Positions 52,629 through 62,033 of a stretch of 64,000 nucleotides of DNA are shown in pieces. The stretch covers positions 1-64,000 of the forward strand of contig CAJTTO010000005.1 in assembly GCA_910579275.1 (NCBI GenBank), written 5' to 3'. The position numbers and the translations under genes were made by a program. The number at the start of each line of letters is the position of its first letter. Positions within the stretch are counted from its first letter, which is position 1. Below the pieces are notes generated by a model. That model was not told the origin of the DNA. It saw only the letters and a list, made by a program, of their open reading frames with translations, and did no database searches. Source of the DNA: an uncultured Lachnospiraceae bacterium. Its GTDB lineage: Bacteria; Bacillota; Clostridia; Lachnospirales; Lachnospiraceae.

Positions 52629-54500
52629 CTATTCCTTACTGTCTCCCGCCTTGGGGACGTATGTCGGCACAATCTCCTGTATCAGCGGACGCACGTCATC
52701 GCACTCGTTCTCGACTGCGCGTTTCAGGTTGTTCAGCTGCACATAGAACTGCATTTCATCAAACTCTATCGGTCTGCCGATATGAATCAGCTTGTTTTCC
52801 GTGTCAATGAGTCCCTCCTCGCTCATCAGGAGTTCCTCGTATAATTTTTCACCGGGGCGAAGTCCTGTAAACTCAATCCGGATATCCTCGTCCACCTTAT
52901 AGCCGGACAGCTTTATCAGGTTTTTGGCAAGGTCGAGTATTTTTACAGGCTCCCCCATGTCAAGGACAAAAATTTCCCCGCCTTTGGCGTACACTCCTGC
53001 CTGAAGCACAAGCGAGACCGCCTCCGGAATGGTCATAAAATAACGGATAATATCAGGATGTGTGACCGTCACGGGACCGCCTGCCGCAATCTGGTTCTTA
53101 AAAAGCGGGATGACGCTTCCGTTGCTCCCAAGTACATTTCCAAAGCGGACTGCCACAAACTCCGTATCGTAGTGGCGGTTGTAGGTCTGTATAATCATCT
53201 CGCAGATTCGCTTGCTTGCCCCCATGATATTCGTGGGATTTACCGCCTTGTCCGTGGAAATCAGCACAAATTTCTTCACACCGTTCTGCACGGCTGCCTG
53301 CGCCGTCTTCCATGTCCCGAACACGTTATTCTTAATCGCCTCGTTCGGGCTGACCTCCATCAGCGGGACATGTTTGTGTGCCGCCGCATGGTAGATAATA
53401 TCCGGATGGTATTCTTTCATGATGCGGTTGATGCGGTTTGTGTTGCGCACGGAGGCAATCAGCACCACCAGATCAAGTTTCGGGTACTTCTGTTTCAGTT
53501 CCTGCTGTATATCGTAGGCGTTGTTCTCATAAATGTCGACAATCACGAGCCTTCTGGGTCTGTGCCCCGCTATCTGGCGGCACAGCTCGCTGCCGATTGA
53601 GCCGCCCCCGCCCGTCACCATGATAATCTTGTCCTTTACGTAATTCAGGATGGAGTCCATGTCGACCTTAATCGGGTCGCGCCCGAGCAAATCCTCCACA
53701 TCGACATCGCGCAGCTTGCTGACATTCACTTCTCCGTTTACCAGCTGGTAAATCCCCGGCAGTGTGCGGAGCTTGCAGCTGGTCTCCTTGCAAATCTCGA
53801 CAAGCGCTTTCATCGTCGCGCGGTTTGCCGACGGAATCGCGATAAAAATCTCATCAATGCCGTACAGCGCGGCATACTCCACAATCTTGTCACGGCCACC
53901 GACAATCTTGATGCCCTGTATAAACCTTCCCCACTTGCCCTCGTCGTCATCAATGATGCACTTGATGACCATCGTGCTGTAGCTGCTGTTTGTAATCTCT
54001 TTGATAACCGTATTTCCGGCATCTCCGGCACCGATAATCATGACCCGCGTGCCGTTTTTGCGGTTCTGCGCCTTGTGGCGCATCCCGCGCATAATGCGGT
54101 AGGAAAACCTTACCAGCGTCGTTATTCCCGTGAGCACCAGCGCATACGTAAAGTAATAGCTCCGCGGAATCGGGTAGTTCATCACCTTCATCCCGACAAA
54201 GTCCATAATCGCACTCAGGATACAGGCGGCAAGAATATTCTGTACCTCCGCCGTACCCGCAAACGCCCACAGACTGTGATACAGCCGGAACAGATAAAAA
54301 ATAACAAGTGTCATTACCACATTGACCGCCATAAAGTTCCATGCGGAAGTCAAATACACGTCCGGTATATCCTTATAATTCAGCTCAAACCGAATCCACA
54401 AAGGAGCGATGCTTGCAATGCATACCGTCATAATGTCCAGTATGACAAGCGCAGCCCGCCTCTGCAAAAGCTGTACATTCACACGCCTAAAAAAATTCAT
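52629..54500 (-). CDS. UDP-N-acetylglucosamine 4,6-dehydratase (PglF/CapD-like)
   Basis: A 623-residue protein of the long membrane-bound class. Four N-terminal helices (to about 115), a CoA-binding-like Rossmann domain (145-265: MIIGAGDAGNTVIKEI) and the SDR domain with VTGGGGSIGSELCRQI, HAAAHKHVPLMEV and the STDKAVNPTNIMGASKR catalytic block, whose Met-x3-Lys replaces the usual Tyr-x3-Lys as in this class. It removes water from UDP-GlcNAc to give the 4-keto-6-deoxy sugar. It overlaps the ligase-like gene by 14 nt. Confidence 0.92.
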   Translation of the reverse strand: MNFFRRVNVQLLQRRAALVILDIMTVCIASIAPLWIRFELNYKDIPDVYLTSAWNFMAVNVVMTLVIFYLFRLYHSLWAFAGTAEVQNILAACILSAIMDFVGMKVMNYPIPRSYYFTYALVLTGITTLVRFSYRIMRGMRHKAQNRKNGTRVMIIGAGDAGNTVIKEITNSSYSTMVIKCIIDDDEGKWGRFIQGIKIVGGRDKIVEYAALYGIDEIFIAIPSANRATMKALVEICKETSCKLRTLPGIYQLVNGEVNVSKLRDVDVEDLLGRDPIKVDMDSILNYVKDKIIMVTGGGGSIGSELCRQIAGHRPRRLVIVDIYENNAYDIQQELKQKYPKLDLVVLIASVRNTNRINRIMKEYHPDIIYHAAAHKHVPLMEVSPNEAIKNNVFGTWKTAQAAVQNGVKKFVLISTDKAVNPTNIMGASKRICEMIIQTYNRHYDTEFVAVRFGNVLGSNGSVIPLFKNQIAAGGPVTVTHPDIIRYFMTIPEAVSLVLQAGVYAKGGEIFVLDMGEPVKILDLAKNLIKLSGYKVDEDIRIEFTGLRPGEKLYEELLMSEEGLIDTENKLIHIGRPIEFDEMQFYVQLNNLKRAVENECDDVRPLIQEIVPTYVPKAGDSKE

Positions 54501-57159
54501 AATAACTATCCTCGCCTCCCGGGCTCATATTTTCCGATGCGTCCTTGTGAATCAGAACCACCAGCATCATCAAAAAACTGAAGCCTGCCGGAATACATGG
54601 ATGGAACGCCCACTCCGTGAGACTCACAAAGCCAAATACAATCACCTGCGCAAACGGCACGAGAAAAATATTGTATTTTTTTCCATACTCCATAAACAGT
54701 CTGACTGCCCTCCACAAAGTCGTTGCACACAGCACAAGAAATATCACTCCTGCTATCATACCAAAATTGTAAGCCACCTGCAAATAGGAATTGTGTGCAT
54801 GCGCATATTCCTCCCCGTTTTCATTCGCAGGTCCCATCTTCGGATGGCCGTGTATTTCCAGAGCCTCCAAGTACGCTTTGAAGATATCAAACCGCCCGTT
54901 TGATACATCATTTTTTTCTTCCGCGTGCCCGCCCGCACCGCCGTCCCCGCCGTCTGCCGCCCGCATGTCCAGACCTGCGAAGTCATCTCCCGTATAGGCA
55001 AACAAGCCCGCGTCCTGAAGCGTCAGCCCCGCATGCGCCTGTGCGTTATCCGTCTGGAATCTGCCAAACAATGTGGAAAAAAAGCGTCTCACGGTCATAT
55101 ATTTGTCCGAGTCTATCGGATCGCCCTCATAGACCATAAACGACTTGTCCTGAAATTCAATCTCATAGCGCACAGGGTCGTTTATGACAGCCGGAACCAT
55201 CCGCACTGCCGTAAATACCATCGGAAAGCTGACAAGGCACACTCCGGCAAGAACCCCAAGCTCAAGCGCAATCCGCTTCGCTTTCTTGCGGTACGCAGCC
55301 GCGGTAAGCGCCACTATTGAAAGCACGGTTACGATTGTCGTGAGAAATGCCGTCCTTGACATGGTGAGCAGAATAAAGCCGGTCACGCACGCCGTCACGA
55401 AATACTCCCTGTAACAGATTTTCACCATGCTTGTGCGCGTCTTTAATTTTCCATACAGTTTGGCAAGCGCCGCCCCGAACACAACTGCAAGGTACATTCC
55501 CGTACACGCCACTGTGTGGAACATTCCGCCATACCGGTAAAGCATCCAGTAATGATGCGGTCTATGGTGCAGGCAGAATGCCGTCACCAGTGCAAAGCTC
55601 AGCAGGATGCCGTTGCAGAAATTCCGCAGAAACCTGCTTTTTGCCGCAGGCGTCCCTTTCGCAAAAAAATACGCGCCAAACGGCAGGGTTGCCGTTATTA
55701 CCCATACCTTTTCAAAGCGGTACGCGTACATCAGCAGTCCAAACAAAATCCATAATGCCAGATGCGCCGTGTACAGCACATCATCATGAAATCCTTTGAC
55801 ATAATCCCAGAACTTGATTTTTTCCGCGCGCACGATGCTTTGTATGATACACAAAATCAGCAGTCCCCACGCAATGACAACGCCGCAGGTGAGACGCGCA
55901 AGAATCAGTTCCTTCTCATCCGCCCGAAATCCGTTACAGTAAAGCACGCTCCCCACAACGCCAAGTCCGAACCACGCTGCACTGATCCGGTTCAAAAACA
56001 ATCTCTGGTTATAGTTCATCAAAAGCGCCGCAGCCAGAAAAATCAGCATCCACCTTGTGTTCGTGTAGTGGTAATAATTCCTGTCCGCATTGACATACTG
56101 GCAGAGCGCATAAAATAACAGCCCAAAGCTTACCGTCTGGATATAGTTTCTCCAGACAAGGCATATTTTACTACCGGCGGACGCTTTCGTTCGCTTTTTC
56201 GGTCGAATAACACGTGTCATGCGCCAGAGCGCACCGAGCAGCCACGCTTCCGCAACAACAATCCCAATGGAAAAAAAGAGCCTGTCCCACAGTTCCCCGC
56301 CAAACTTGTTGCATACCACAGCATAGAAAAACAATGCCAGTGCGGCAAGGACGCTCACCACCGCCACGGCTGTCCTGACAAATTTTCCGATTCGTTCCGA
56401 ATCCTGTGACCAGTACACATCATACACATGGGCAGACAGTGTCAGCAGAAGATAGACTGCCGCCGCCGCAATGACAACCAGAATATCATACGCCAAAATC
56501 CCCAGTACCGAGAGCGGGCTTGTATACTCAAAATCTGCAATCAGGCACACTTCGTCATTCAGAATGCCGTCGATAAACAGCGTGCTGTTCTCCTCCTGCG
56601 CCAGCGCTGCCCGATCTGCGACAGGAAGCACATATGCCGCGCGGCTCCCCGCATCGACGAGTACCTCGTAGTAATACGCCTTTCCCACATCGACATCCAT
56701 ATCCGGCACCGCGGTCAGGCATCCGTCTTTTTCTATTTTTTTACTGTCCGCCTCCGTCTCGTAAATGCAGGAAAAAGTATCATCATACAGGCGGAACAGC
56801 ACATGCTCCGTATCCGGTGCGTCTTTTGGCACACTGCTGCGCATATACAGCGTAATGCGGTAAATATGGCGCTGCGTAAAATAGACCGTCTGGAGTTTCT
56901 TGTCCCTGTCCGTAAAAATATCGCCTGTTAATTCTGCCTTTGCCGGTATGTCAACCGCCTTCTGCCCTGACACCACGTGATTTTGCACTGTTCCCATCGG
57001 AAAAATCCGCACCATCAGAATAAAGGCGGCTGTCACCACAACAATCTGTATGACGGCATTTCTGACAGCGTGCGCTCGCGCCCGTGCGCTGTTGGAAAAA
57101 GGGTTAATTTGTCTGATAATTTCCAATCTCCTGACCTGACCTTTCCATAATTTTGGCAC
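54487..57159 (-). CDS. O-antigen ligase/polymerase-like membrane protein
   Basis: About 890 residues. A first membrane helix (IQIVVVTAAFILMVRI) is followed by an extracytoplasmic beta domain (60-210), then about twelve more helices. The block GHPKMGPANENGEEYAHAHNSYLQVAYNFGMIAG near residue 815 is the Wzy/WaaL signature (HNxYL in the large outer loop). It would polymerise or ligate lipid-linked repeat units outside the membrane. The extra N-terminal domain is unusual for the family. The start is uncertain: the GTG at 57159 has no visible ribosome site. Confidence 0.82.
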   Translation of the reverse strand: MPKLWKGQVRRLEIIRQINPFSNSARARAHAVRNAVIQIVVVTAAFILMVRIFPMGTVQNHVVSGQKAVDIPAKAELTGDIFTDRDKKLQTVYFTQRHIYRITLYMRSSVPKDAPDTEHVLFRLYDDTFSCIYETEADSKKIEKDGCLTAVPDMDVDVGKAYYYEVLVDAGSRAAYVLPVADRAALAQEENSTLFIDGILNDEVCLIADFEYTSPLSVLGILAYDILVVIAAAAVYLLLTLSAHVYDVYWSQDSERIGKFVRTAVAVVSVLAALALFFYAVVCNKFGGELWDRLFFSIGIVVAEAWLLGALWRMTRVIRPKKRTKASAGSKICLVWRNYIQTVSFGLLFYALCQYVNADRNYYHYTNTRWMLIFLAAALLMNYNQRLFLNRISAAWFGLGVVGSVLYCNGFRADEKELILARLTCGVVIAWGLLILCIIQSIVRAEKIKFWDYVKGFHDDVLYTAHLALWILFGLLMYAYRFEKVWVITATLPFGAYFFAKGTPAAKSRFLRNFCNGILLSFALVTAFCLHHRPHHYWMLYRYGGMFHTVACTGMYLAVVFGAALAKLYGKLKTRTSMVKICYREYFVTACVTGFILLTMSRTAFLTTIVTVLSIVALTAAAYRKKAKRIALELGVLAGVCLVSFPMVFTAVRMVPAVINDPVRYEIEFQDKSFMVYEGDPIDSDKYMTVRRFFSTLFGRFQTDNAQAHAGLTLQDAGLFAYTGDDFAGLDMRAADGGDGGAGGHAEEKNDVSNGRFDIFKAYLEALEIHGHPKMGPANENGEEYAHAHNSYLQVAYNFGMIAGVIFLVLCATTLWRAVRLFMEYGKKYNIFLVPFAQVIVFGFVSLTEWAFHPCIPAGFSFLMMLVVLIHKDASENMSPGGEDSYYEFF

Positions 57160-57210
57160 TCTGATTTTACAATATTTTCCATAGAGTATAATATCACAAT
57201 AAAAGCCTTA

Positions 57211-58155
57211 TTACAACCAATGCGAATCCGTCTCCTCACGTATCACGTACTGCGGGGAATTGTTGATGCTGATGTAGATTCTACCTATATATTCCCCAAT
57301 CAGTCCCAGCATAATCATCAGCATGCCGCCGATAAAGACGACAGCCGCCATCAGCGAGCTGAATCCCAGCGGCACGCCGGGATTGACCAGTTTTTTCACA
57401 ATGGTATAAATTCCGTAGAGAAACCCTGCGCCCGCAAAGGTAACACCTGTTACGGTGGCAATGCGCAGCGGCAGTATGGAGAATGCCGTGAAACCGTTAA
57501 ACCACAGTCCCAGCAGTTTTTTCATGGTATATCCCGATGTACCTATCTCCCTGCTCCTGTGGCTGACAGGAACATTCGTTATATTTCTGGTCGCGCGCAG
57601 CACAAGACCAATAATATACGGATAGCTGTTTTCATATTCCAGCATACTGTCCACGACAAACCGTTTCGCGGCAAAGTAGCTTGTCAGGTGAAGCTCCCGC
57701 GGCTTCCCGAGCATCACCCTTGTCATGATGTCATTCATCCACGTCCCGAAATTCCGGAACGCGTTATGCCTTTTGTTCTCATAGCTTGCATAGACCACGT
57801 CGCTCCCGCCCTCTATGCCCGCAATCAGTTTTCCCGCCTCGTCCGCCGGCGTCTGCCCGTCGTCGTCAAGGCAGACGACAATATCGCCGTCCGACTTGCG
57901 CAGCCCTGCCATCAGCGCCGCATGCTGCCCGAAATTTCTGGAGAGGCTGATGCCCCTGACATTGCTGTTGTTTTTACAGATTTTTTTAATCACTTCATAG
58001 GTATTGTCGGGGGAGCAGTCGTTTACGAGAAATATGTCATACTCATATGCCGCAAGCACCTCCGACGTCCGCATCGTTTCCGTGATTTCAGCCACCACTG
58101 CCTCTATGGTATGCTCGCTCCGGTAACAGGGTATGACAAAGCTTATTTTACCCAT
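57211..58155 (-). CDS. GT2 polyprenyl-phosphate glycosyltransferase (GtrB/ArnC-like)
   Basis: A 314-residue enzyme: FVIPCYRSEHTIEAVVAEI, LVNDCSPDNTYEVI, CLDDDGQTPADE (metal-binding Asp cluster), two C-terminal helices (FAGAGFLYGIYTIV and VVFIGGMLMIMLGLIGEYIG) and IGRIYISINNSPQYVIRE. It links a sugar to undecaprenyl phosphate for use by membrane transferases on the outer face. The polytopic unknowns in this locus are candidates to consume that donor. It overlaps the acetyltransferase gene by 1 nt. Confidence 0.9.
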   Translation of the reverse strand: MGKISFVIPCYRSEHTIEAVVAEITETMRTSEVLAAYEYDIFLVNDCSPDNTYEVIKKICKNNSNVRGISLSRNFGQHAALMAGLRKSDGDIVVCLDDDGQTPADEAGKLIAGIEGGSDVVYASYENKRHNAFRNFGTWMNDIMTRVMLGKPRELHLTSYFAAKRFVVDSMLEYENSYPYIIGLVLRATRNITNVPVSHRSREIGTSGYTMKKLLGLWFNGFTAFSILPLRIATVTGVTFAGAGFLYGIYTIVKKLVNPGVPLGFSSLMAAVVFIGGMLMIMLGLIGEYIGRIYISINNSPQYVIREETDSHWL

Positions 58156-58700
58156 TATCGCACGTCTCCTTCCAAAGCCCCATATAATATCAAATCCTCA
58201 AATTTTCCGTCGATAAAAAGCTCGTCCCGCAGATATGCCTCCTGACGGTATCCAAGCTTTTCATTCATGCGCACACAGGGCTTATTGTAGGCAAGCACCC
58301 GCGATGTCAGCTTGTGCAGTCCCAGCTGTCCGAACGCGTAATCCAGAATCAGGTTTCCGGTCTCCGTCCCGATGCCCCTGCTGCGCGCCCCCTCCGAGCT
58401 TAAAAACAGACCCCACTCCGCCCTCCTGTGCACCTCGTCAAAATTCTGGATATACACCGAGCCAAGCGGCGTGTCATCGGCTGCCGCACAGATGACAAAC
58501 TGGTGGACGGCGCCCCTGAACACTTTATTTTCCAGCCAGTCCATATGTTCCTCCCTGCTTATCTTTTCCCTGTATATAAAATTCTTCACGACATCGGGCG
58601 CATTGCGCCATGCAAGCACGCGTTCCGTATCCTCTGCCGTGATGGGACGCAAATATATTTTTTCTCCCCGTATGCGAAAGCTGCTGTCCACTGGTTTCAT
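58155..58700 (-). CDS. GNAT acetyltransferase (PseH/RimJ-like)
   Basis: A 181-residue GNAT: KIYLRPITAEDTERVLAWRN at the start, GSVYIQNFDEVHRRAEWGLFL, the acetyl-CoA loop EGARSRGIGTETGN and LDYAFGQLGLHKLTSRVLAYNKPCVRMNEKLGY. This is the PseH/WecD-like type that N-acetylates a nucleotide 4-amino sugar. No PglD-type left-handed beta-helix acetyltransferase is in the window, so this enzyme may do that step for the PglE- or WecE-type product. Confidence 0.85.
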   Translation of the reverse strand: MKPVDSSFRIRGEKIYLRPITAEDTERVLAWRNAPDVVKNFIYREKISREEHMDWLENKVFRGAVHQFVICAAADDTPLGSVYIQNFDEVHRRAEWGLFLSSEGARSRGIGTETGNLILDYAFGQLGLHKLTSRVLAYNKPCVRMNEKLGYRQEAYLRDELFIDGKFEDLILYGALEGDVR

Positions 58701-60616
58701 ATCCCCGCTCCTTTTCGTTTTAATTCATACACATCAAACGCAGCCGCAGATGACGGTGTGCGTATCTGGTCCACACGTTTCACCTCTACTGTTATCCTTC
58801 GTTTATCATAGTACTGTACCAGCCACCCGAGGTCCTTGTCCAGACCCGCGATAAAATATGTTTTTGTGCGGCTATCCTGCCTTGCGCCGCAGAGGGCGCC
58901 CTGGATGTCCTTAAGTCCCTTTCTCGCCAGCTTCTGCCTTGTCAGCGGACTTTTTACTGCCCACCCTCCACAGACGTCGAAATTCTTGTATGTGTTATCC
59001 ACAAAAAGGCTTTTCCCCGAAAATATTTTTTCCGAGTAAGGCGCTCCGTGGTAGGAGGTTGACGAGTACACATCGATGATATAATAATTATTTCCATTTT
59101 TCCGGCAATAATCCATCATGGCGTTCCACCGCTCGTCGGCTTCGGCACGGCTTTGGTATTCCGACGCGACATCCTGCCGGTTTCCGTCAAACGCTATCAG
59201 CGCAGTCACGACGCACAGGATATAAAACAGAACGCGCGCCGCCCGAAACGCAGTCCGGTCCTTGTGCCTTGGCACCATGTCGCAGATGCCAAACCCGGCG
59301 ATAAGGACAAGCTCCATCAAAAGAAGCGGAATGGTTATCCTGTCAGGCAGTCTGTCCACCATATATAAATATAACCAGATTACGCACCGCACAATCAATA
59401 TCCCTGTTATTTTCAGCCCGGCAGCAAGGCGCATTTTCCCCTCAGCCGGGAGGAAGCATACGCAGAAATAAATCACATATGCCGCGATGACCGCGATGCT
59501 GATGACAGACCGCGATGAAAAGTCATCCGGAAGATGTGCCGTCCTCCCTGAGACAAGCAGCGCGATCACCTGTAAATCCCGGAATAACTGGTTCTTGTAC
59601 AGCCACACCGCTTCCCCGACACTGTTCTTGCTGACAAAGCCAAAGGTATCCTCCAGCCCAGTCCCCACATCCACATGCTGCCGTGCCATCTCCTCCTGAT
59701 ACGCGACAATCGCCTCAAGCCTCCATGTGTCAATGGAATCGTCAAGCGCAAAGTTGTAATTTTCCAGAAGCGTGTAGGACTCCTGCGACAGCCCTATTGA
59801 CTCGTAAAATTCCCGGTTGTCCTCGTATGGCGGAAGACCATAAAAGTCATACAGCTTTGTCCTTGCGTCAAAAAAGCCCCGGAAGCTGCTCCACTCCGTT
59901 CCCCTGTAGGCAAGCATGTCGAGCGAGTAGACCGCCGCCATGCACAGGAGCGCAGTGACAATCAGCATCATGTATTTCTTGAAATTCGCGCTGGTAAATA
60001 TTTTTTCCTCGCCAGACCATTTTGCCAGCCCTGCAAGCAGCAGAAACGGCAGCAGCATGACACAGACCTCGTTGCGAATCAGAAAGGCAAGCACGACCAG
60101 AAGCAGCGGTATCAGGTTTCTTTTGAAAAACACAGACGGCTTGTCCGTTTTCGGCGCCGTGACAAACAGAAATACAGCTCCCGTCATACAGATTCCGGCT
60201 GTCACGCTGTACTGGATAATCACAAGCTCCCGCAGGAATAGTCCCAGCATCAGGACGGCCTCGGCCGCAACCGCCATCAGCCCTGTCCGGAAATTACGCG
60301 TCACCCCTAAAAGCCTGACCGCCACAAGGAAAACGACACCAAACTGGCACAGACACAAAAACAAGCCATACCACGGAATTGTCGGAATGGCCTTGTAAAA
60401 AAGCGCAATGCACCACCCTAAAGGATACAGCATCTGGATGCAGAAACCGCTCGGGTTTCCTGTGTATGCCCCTGACAATATATCCTTTATCATGGTATCG
60501 TCATTCAAATCATAATAAAATTCAAATTGAACAGATAAAAACAGCACCAGCAGCAGTGTAAAAAAAATTGCACCACACACCCTTACTGCCTTTTTCCCTG
60601 TGCGGTCATCCATCAT
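58697..60616 (-). CDS. Polytopic membrane protein, DUF6056-like
   Basis: A 639-residue protein with about thirteen helices in the first 480 residues and a soluble C-terminal domain of about 150 residues (WNAMMDYCRKNGNNYYIIDVYSS to the end). The start YYDLNDDTMIKDILSGAYTGNP is typical of Firmicute membrane proteins that resemble GT-C transferases, with the Asp pair in the first outer loop. It may transfer a sugar from undecaprenyl phosphate to the glycan. The function is inferred from topology only. Overlaps both neighbours by 4 nt. Confidence 0.78.
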   Translation of the reverse strand: MMDDRTGKKAVRVCGAIFFTLLLVLFLSVQFEFYYDLNDDTMIKDILSGAYTGNPSGFCIQMLYPLGWCIALFYKAIPTIPWYGLFLCLCQFGVVFLVAVRLLGVTRNFRTGLMAVAAEAVLMLGLFLRELVIIQYSVTAGICMTGAVFLFVTAPKTDKPSVFFKRNLIPLLLVVLAFLIRNEVCVMLLPFLLLAGLAKWSGEEKIFTSANFKKYMMLIVTALLCMAAVYSLDMLAYRGTEWSSFRGFFDARTKLYDFYGLPPYEDNREFYESIGLSQESYTLLENYNFALDDSIDTWRLEAIVAYQEEMARQHVDVGTGLEDTFGFVSKNSVGEAVWLYKNQLFRDLQVIALLVSGRTAHLPDDFSSRSVISIAVIAAYVIYFCVCFLPAEGKMRLAAGLKITGILIVRCVIWLYLYMVDRLPDRITIPLLLMELVLIAGFGICDMVPRHKDRTAFRAARVLFYILCVVTALIAFDGNRQDVASEYQSRAEADERWNAMMDYCRKNGNNYYIIDVYSSTSYHGAPYSEKIFSGKSLFVDNTYKNFDVCGGWAVKSPLTRQKLARKGLKDIQGALCGARQDSRTKTYFIAGLDKDLGWLVQYYDKRRITVEVKRVDQIRTPSSAAAFDVYELKRKGAGI

Positions 60617-61743
60617 ACGTGATAGAACTCCTTCACCTTGCTAACAATATAATCAACCTCCGCCGGTGTCAAAGCATAAAACATCGGCAGACGCACCAGC
60701 CTGTCACTTTCCTTTGTCGTGTACACGTCCTCTCCCGCAAACCTGCCAAACTTGATTCCGGCAGGCGCCGAGTGCAGCGGAACGTAATGGAACACTGCCC
60801 AGATACCGTTTTCCTTCAAAAATTCAATCAGCCGCGTGCGTTCCGCAAGGTCTTTTGCCTTGATGTAATACATATGCCCGTTATGCACGCACCCCTCCGG
60901 CACATGGGGAAGTTCCAGAATCCCTTGTTCCTGAAGCGGCCGCAGCAGCGCATCATACTGCCGCCACAGGGCAAGACGCTTGTCCGTAATCTCGTCCGCC
61001 AGCTCAATCTGCGCCCACAGGTACGCCGCATTCATGTCACTTGGAAGGTAGGAAGAACCATAGTTCATCCACCGGTACTTGTCAATCTGCCCTCGGTAGT
61101 ACTGGGAACGGTTCGTCCCCTTCTCCCTGATAATCTCGGCATCCTCAATATACTTTTCATCCTGAATCAGCAGTGCGCCGCCCTCTCCCATGCTAAGGTT
61201 CTTGGTCTCATGAAACGAATAGCACCCGAAATCACCGATCGCGCCAAGCTGTTTTCCCTTGTAGGCGGCGTTCATTCCCTGTGCGGCATCCTCCACCACA
61301 AAAAGGTTGTGCTTTCTTGCAATCTCCATAATCCTGTCCATCTCACACGCGACACCCGCATAGTGAACCGGCACAATTGCGCGCGTCCTGTCCGTCACTG
61401 CCTGCTCTATCAGGTTCTCGTCAATGTTCATGGTGTCCGGTCGGATATCGACAAAGACCGCTTTGGCACCGCGCAGCACAAAGGCGTCCGCCGTCGAGAC
61501 AAACGTATACGACGGCATAATGACCTCATCCCCCTCCTTGATGTCAATTAACAGCGCCGCAAGCTCTGTTGCCTGTGTGCACGAAGGAGTCAGAAGACAT
61601 TTCGCCGCGCCGGTCTTTTCCTCAATCCACTCACTGCATTTTTTTGTGAACGGTCCGTCGCCGCATATTTTCTGATTTTCAACTGCCTGCCTGATATATT
61701 CCATTTCCCTGCCCGTATATGGCGGTACGTTAAAATGAATCAT
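60613..61743 (-). CDS. wecE: dTDP-4-amino-4,6-dideoxygalactose transaminase (WecE/RffA-like)
   Basis: A 376-residue DegT-family enzyme. The N-terminus IHFNVPPYTGREMEYIRQAV, PSCTQATELAALL and YSFHETKNLSMGEGG (PLP Lys) closely follow WecE/RffA, as does GTNRSQYYRGQIDKYRWMNYGSSYLPS. It aminates a dTDP-4-keto-6-deoxyhexose. No dTDP-glucose synthesis genes (rmlA, rmlB) are in the window, so the substrate must come from elsewhere. It is the first gene after the 286-bp promoter region and has GGAGG before the ATG. Confidence 0.9.
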   Translation of the reverse strand: MIHFNVPPYTGREMEYIRQAVENQKICGDGPFTKKCSEWIEEKTGAAKCLLTPSCTQATELAALLIDIKEGDEVIMPSYTFVSTADAFVLRGAKAVFVDIRPDTMNIDENLIEQAVTDRTRAIVPVHYAGVACEMDRIMEIARKHNLFVVEDAAQGMNAAYKGKQLGAIGDFGCYSFHETKNLSMGEGGALLIQDEKYIEDAEIIREKGTNRSQYYRGQIDKYRWMNYGSSYLPSDMNAAYLWAQIELADEITDKRLALWRQYDALLRPLQEQGILELPHVPEGCVHNGHMYYIKAKDLAERTRLIEFLKENGIWAVFHYVPLHSAPAGIKFGRFAGEDVYTTKESDRLVRLPMFYALTPAEVDYIVSKVKEFYHV

Positions 61744-61824
61744 CCCAATCCTCCATGGGAACTATTCAAAAATTGCCAGTCCTGTTTCTGAACGGTTCCG
61801 TACTGATTAATCTTATTTAAAACT

Positions 61825-61853
61825 ATATTACACACTCACCGTGTGTTTTGCAA
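61825..61853 (-). promoter_or_regulatory. Candidate promoter of the main glycan operon
   Basis: On the minus strand TTGCAA (61853-61848), 17 bp, TAATAT (61830-61825), 82 nt before wecE. The spacer holds the inverted repeat CACAC...GTGTG, a possible operator. All genes from wecE down to the GT4 at 34362 lie on this strand with overlaps or short gaps. Confidence 0.5.
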
Positions 61854-61954
61854 GGTTTTGCAGGTAATTATTTCCTAATCCGGATAAACCGGAACCAAAA
61901 TTTTGCCATTTTGCGCAAGATTTCATTCTTAAGTGCCTAATCCGCGGGAACATC

Positions 61955-62033
61955 GTTATAATTTGCACCCACACCGGTTTTTATCGGCATACAGGCTAGT
62001 TCCCACTACTTTGGTAAATGTCTGAACGGTTAC
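61955..62033. repeat. Dispersed element, family B (copy 2)
   Basis: A 79-bp copy sharing GGTTTTTATCGGCATACA, TTCCCACTACTTTGG and TGTCTGAACGGTTAC with 33757-33868. Its end supplies the TAA stop of the minus-strand membrane-protein gene at 62030. Confidence 0.7.
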
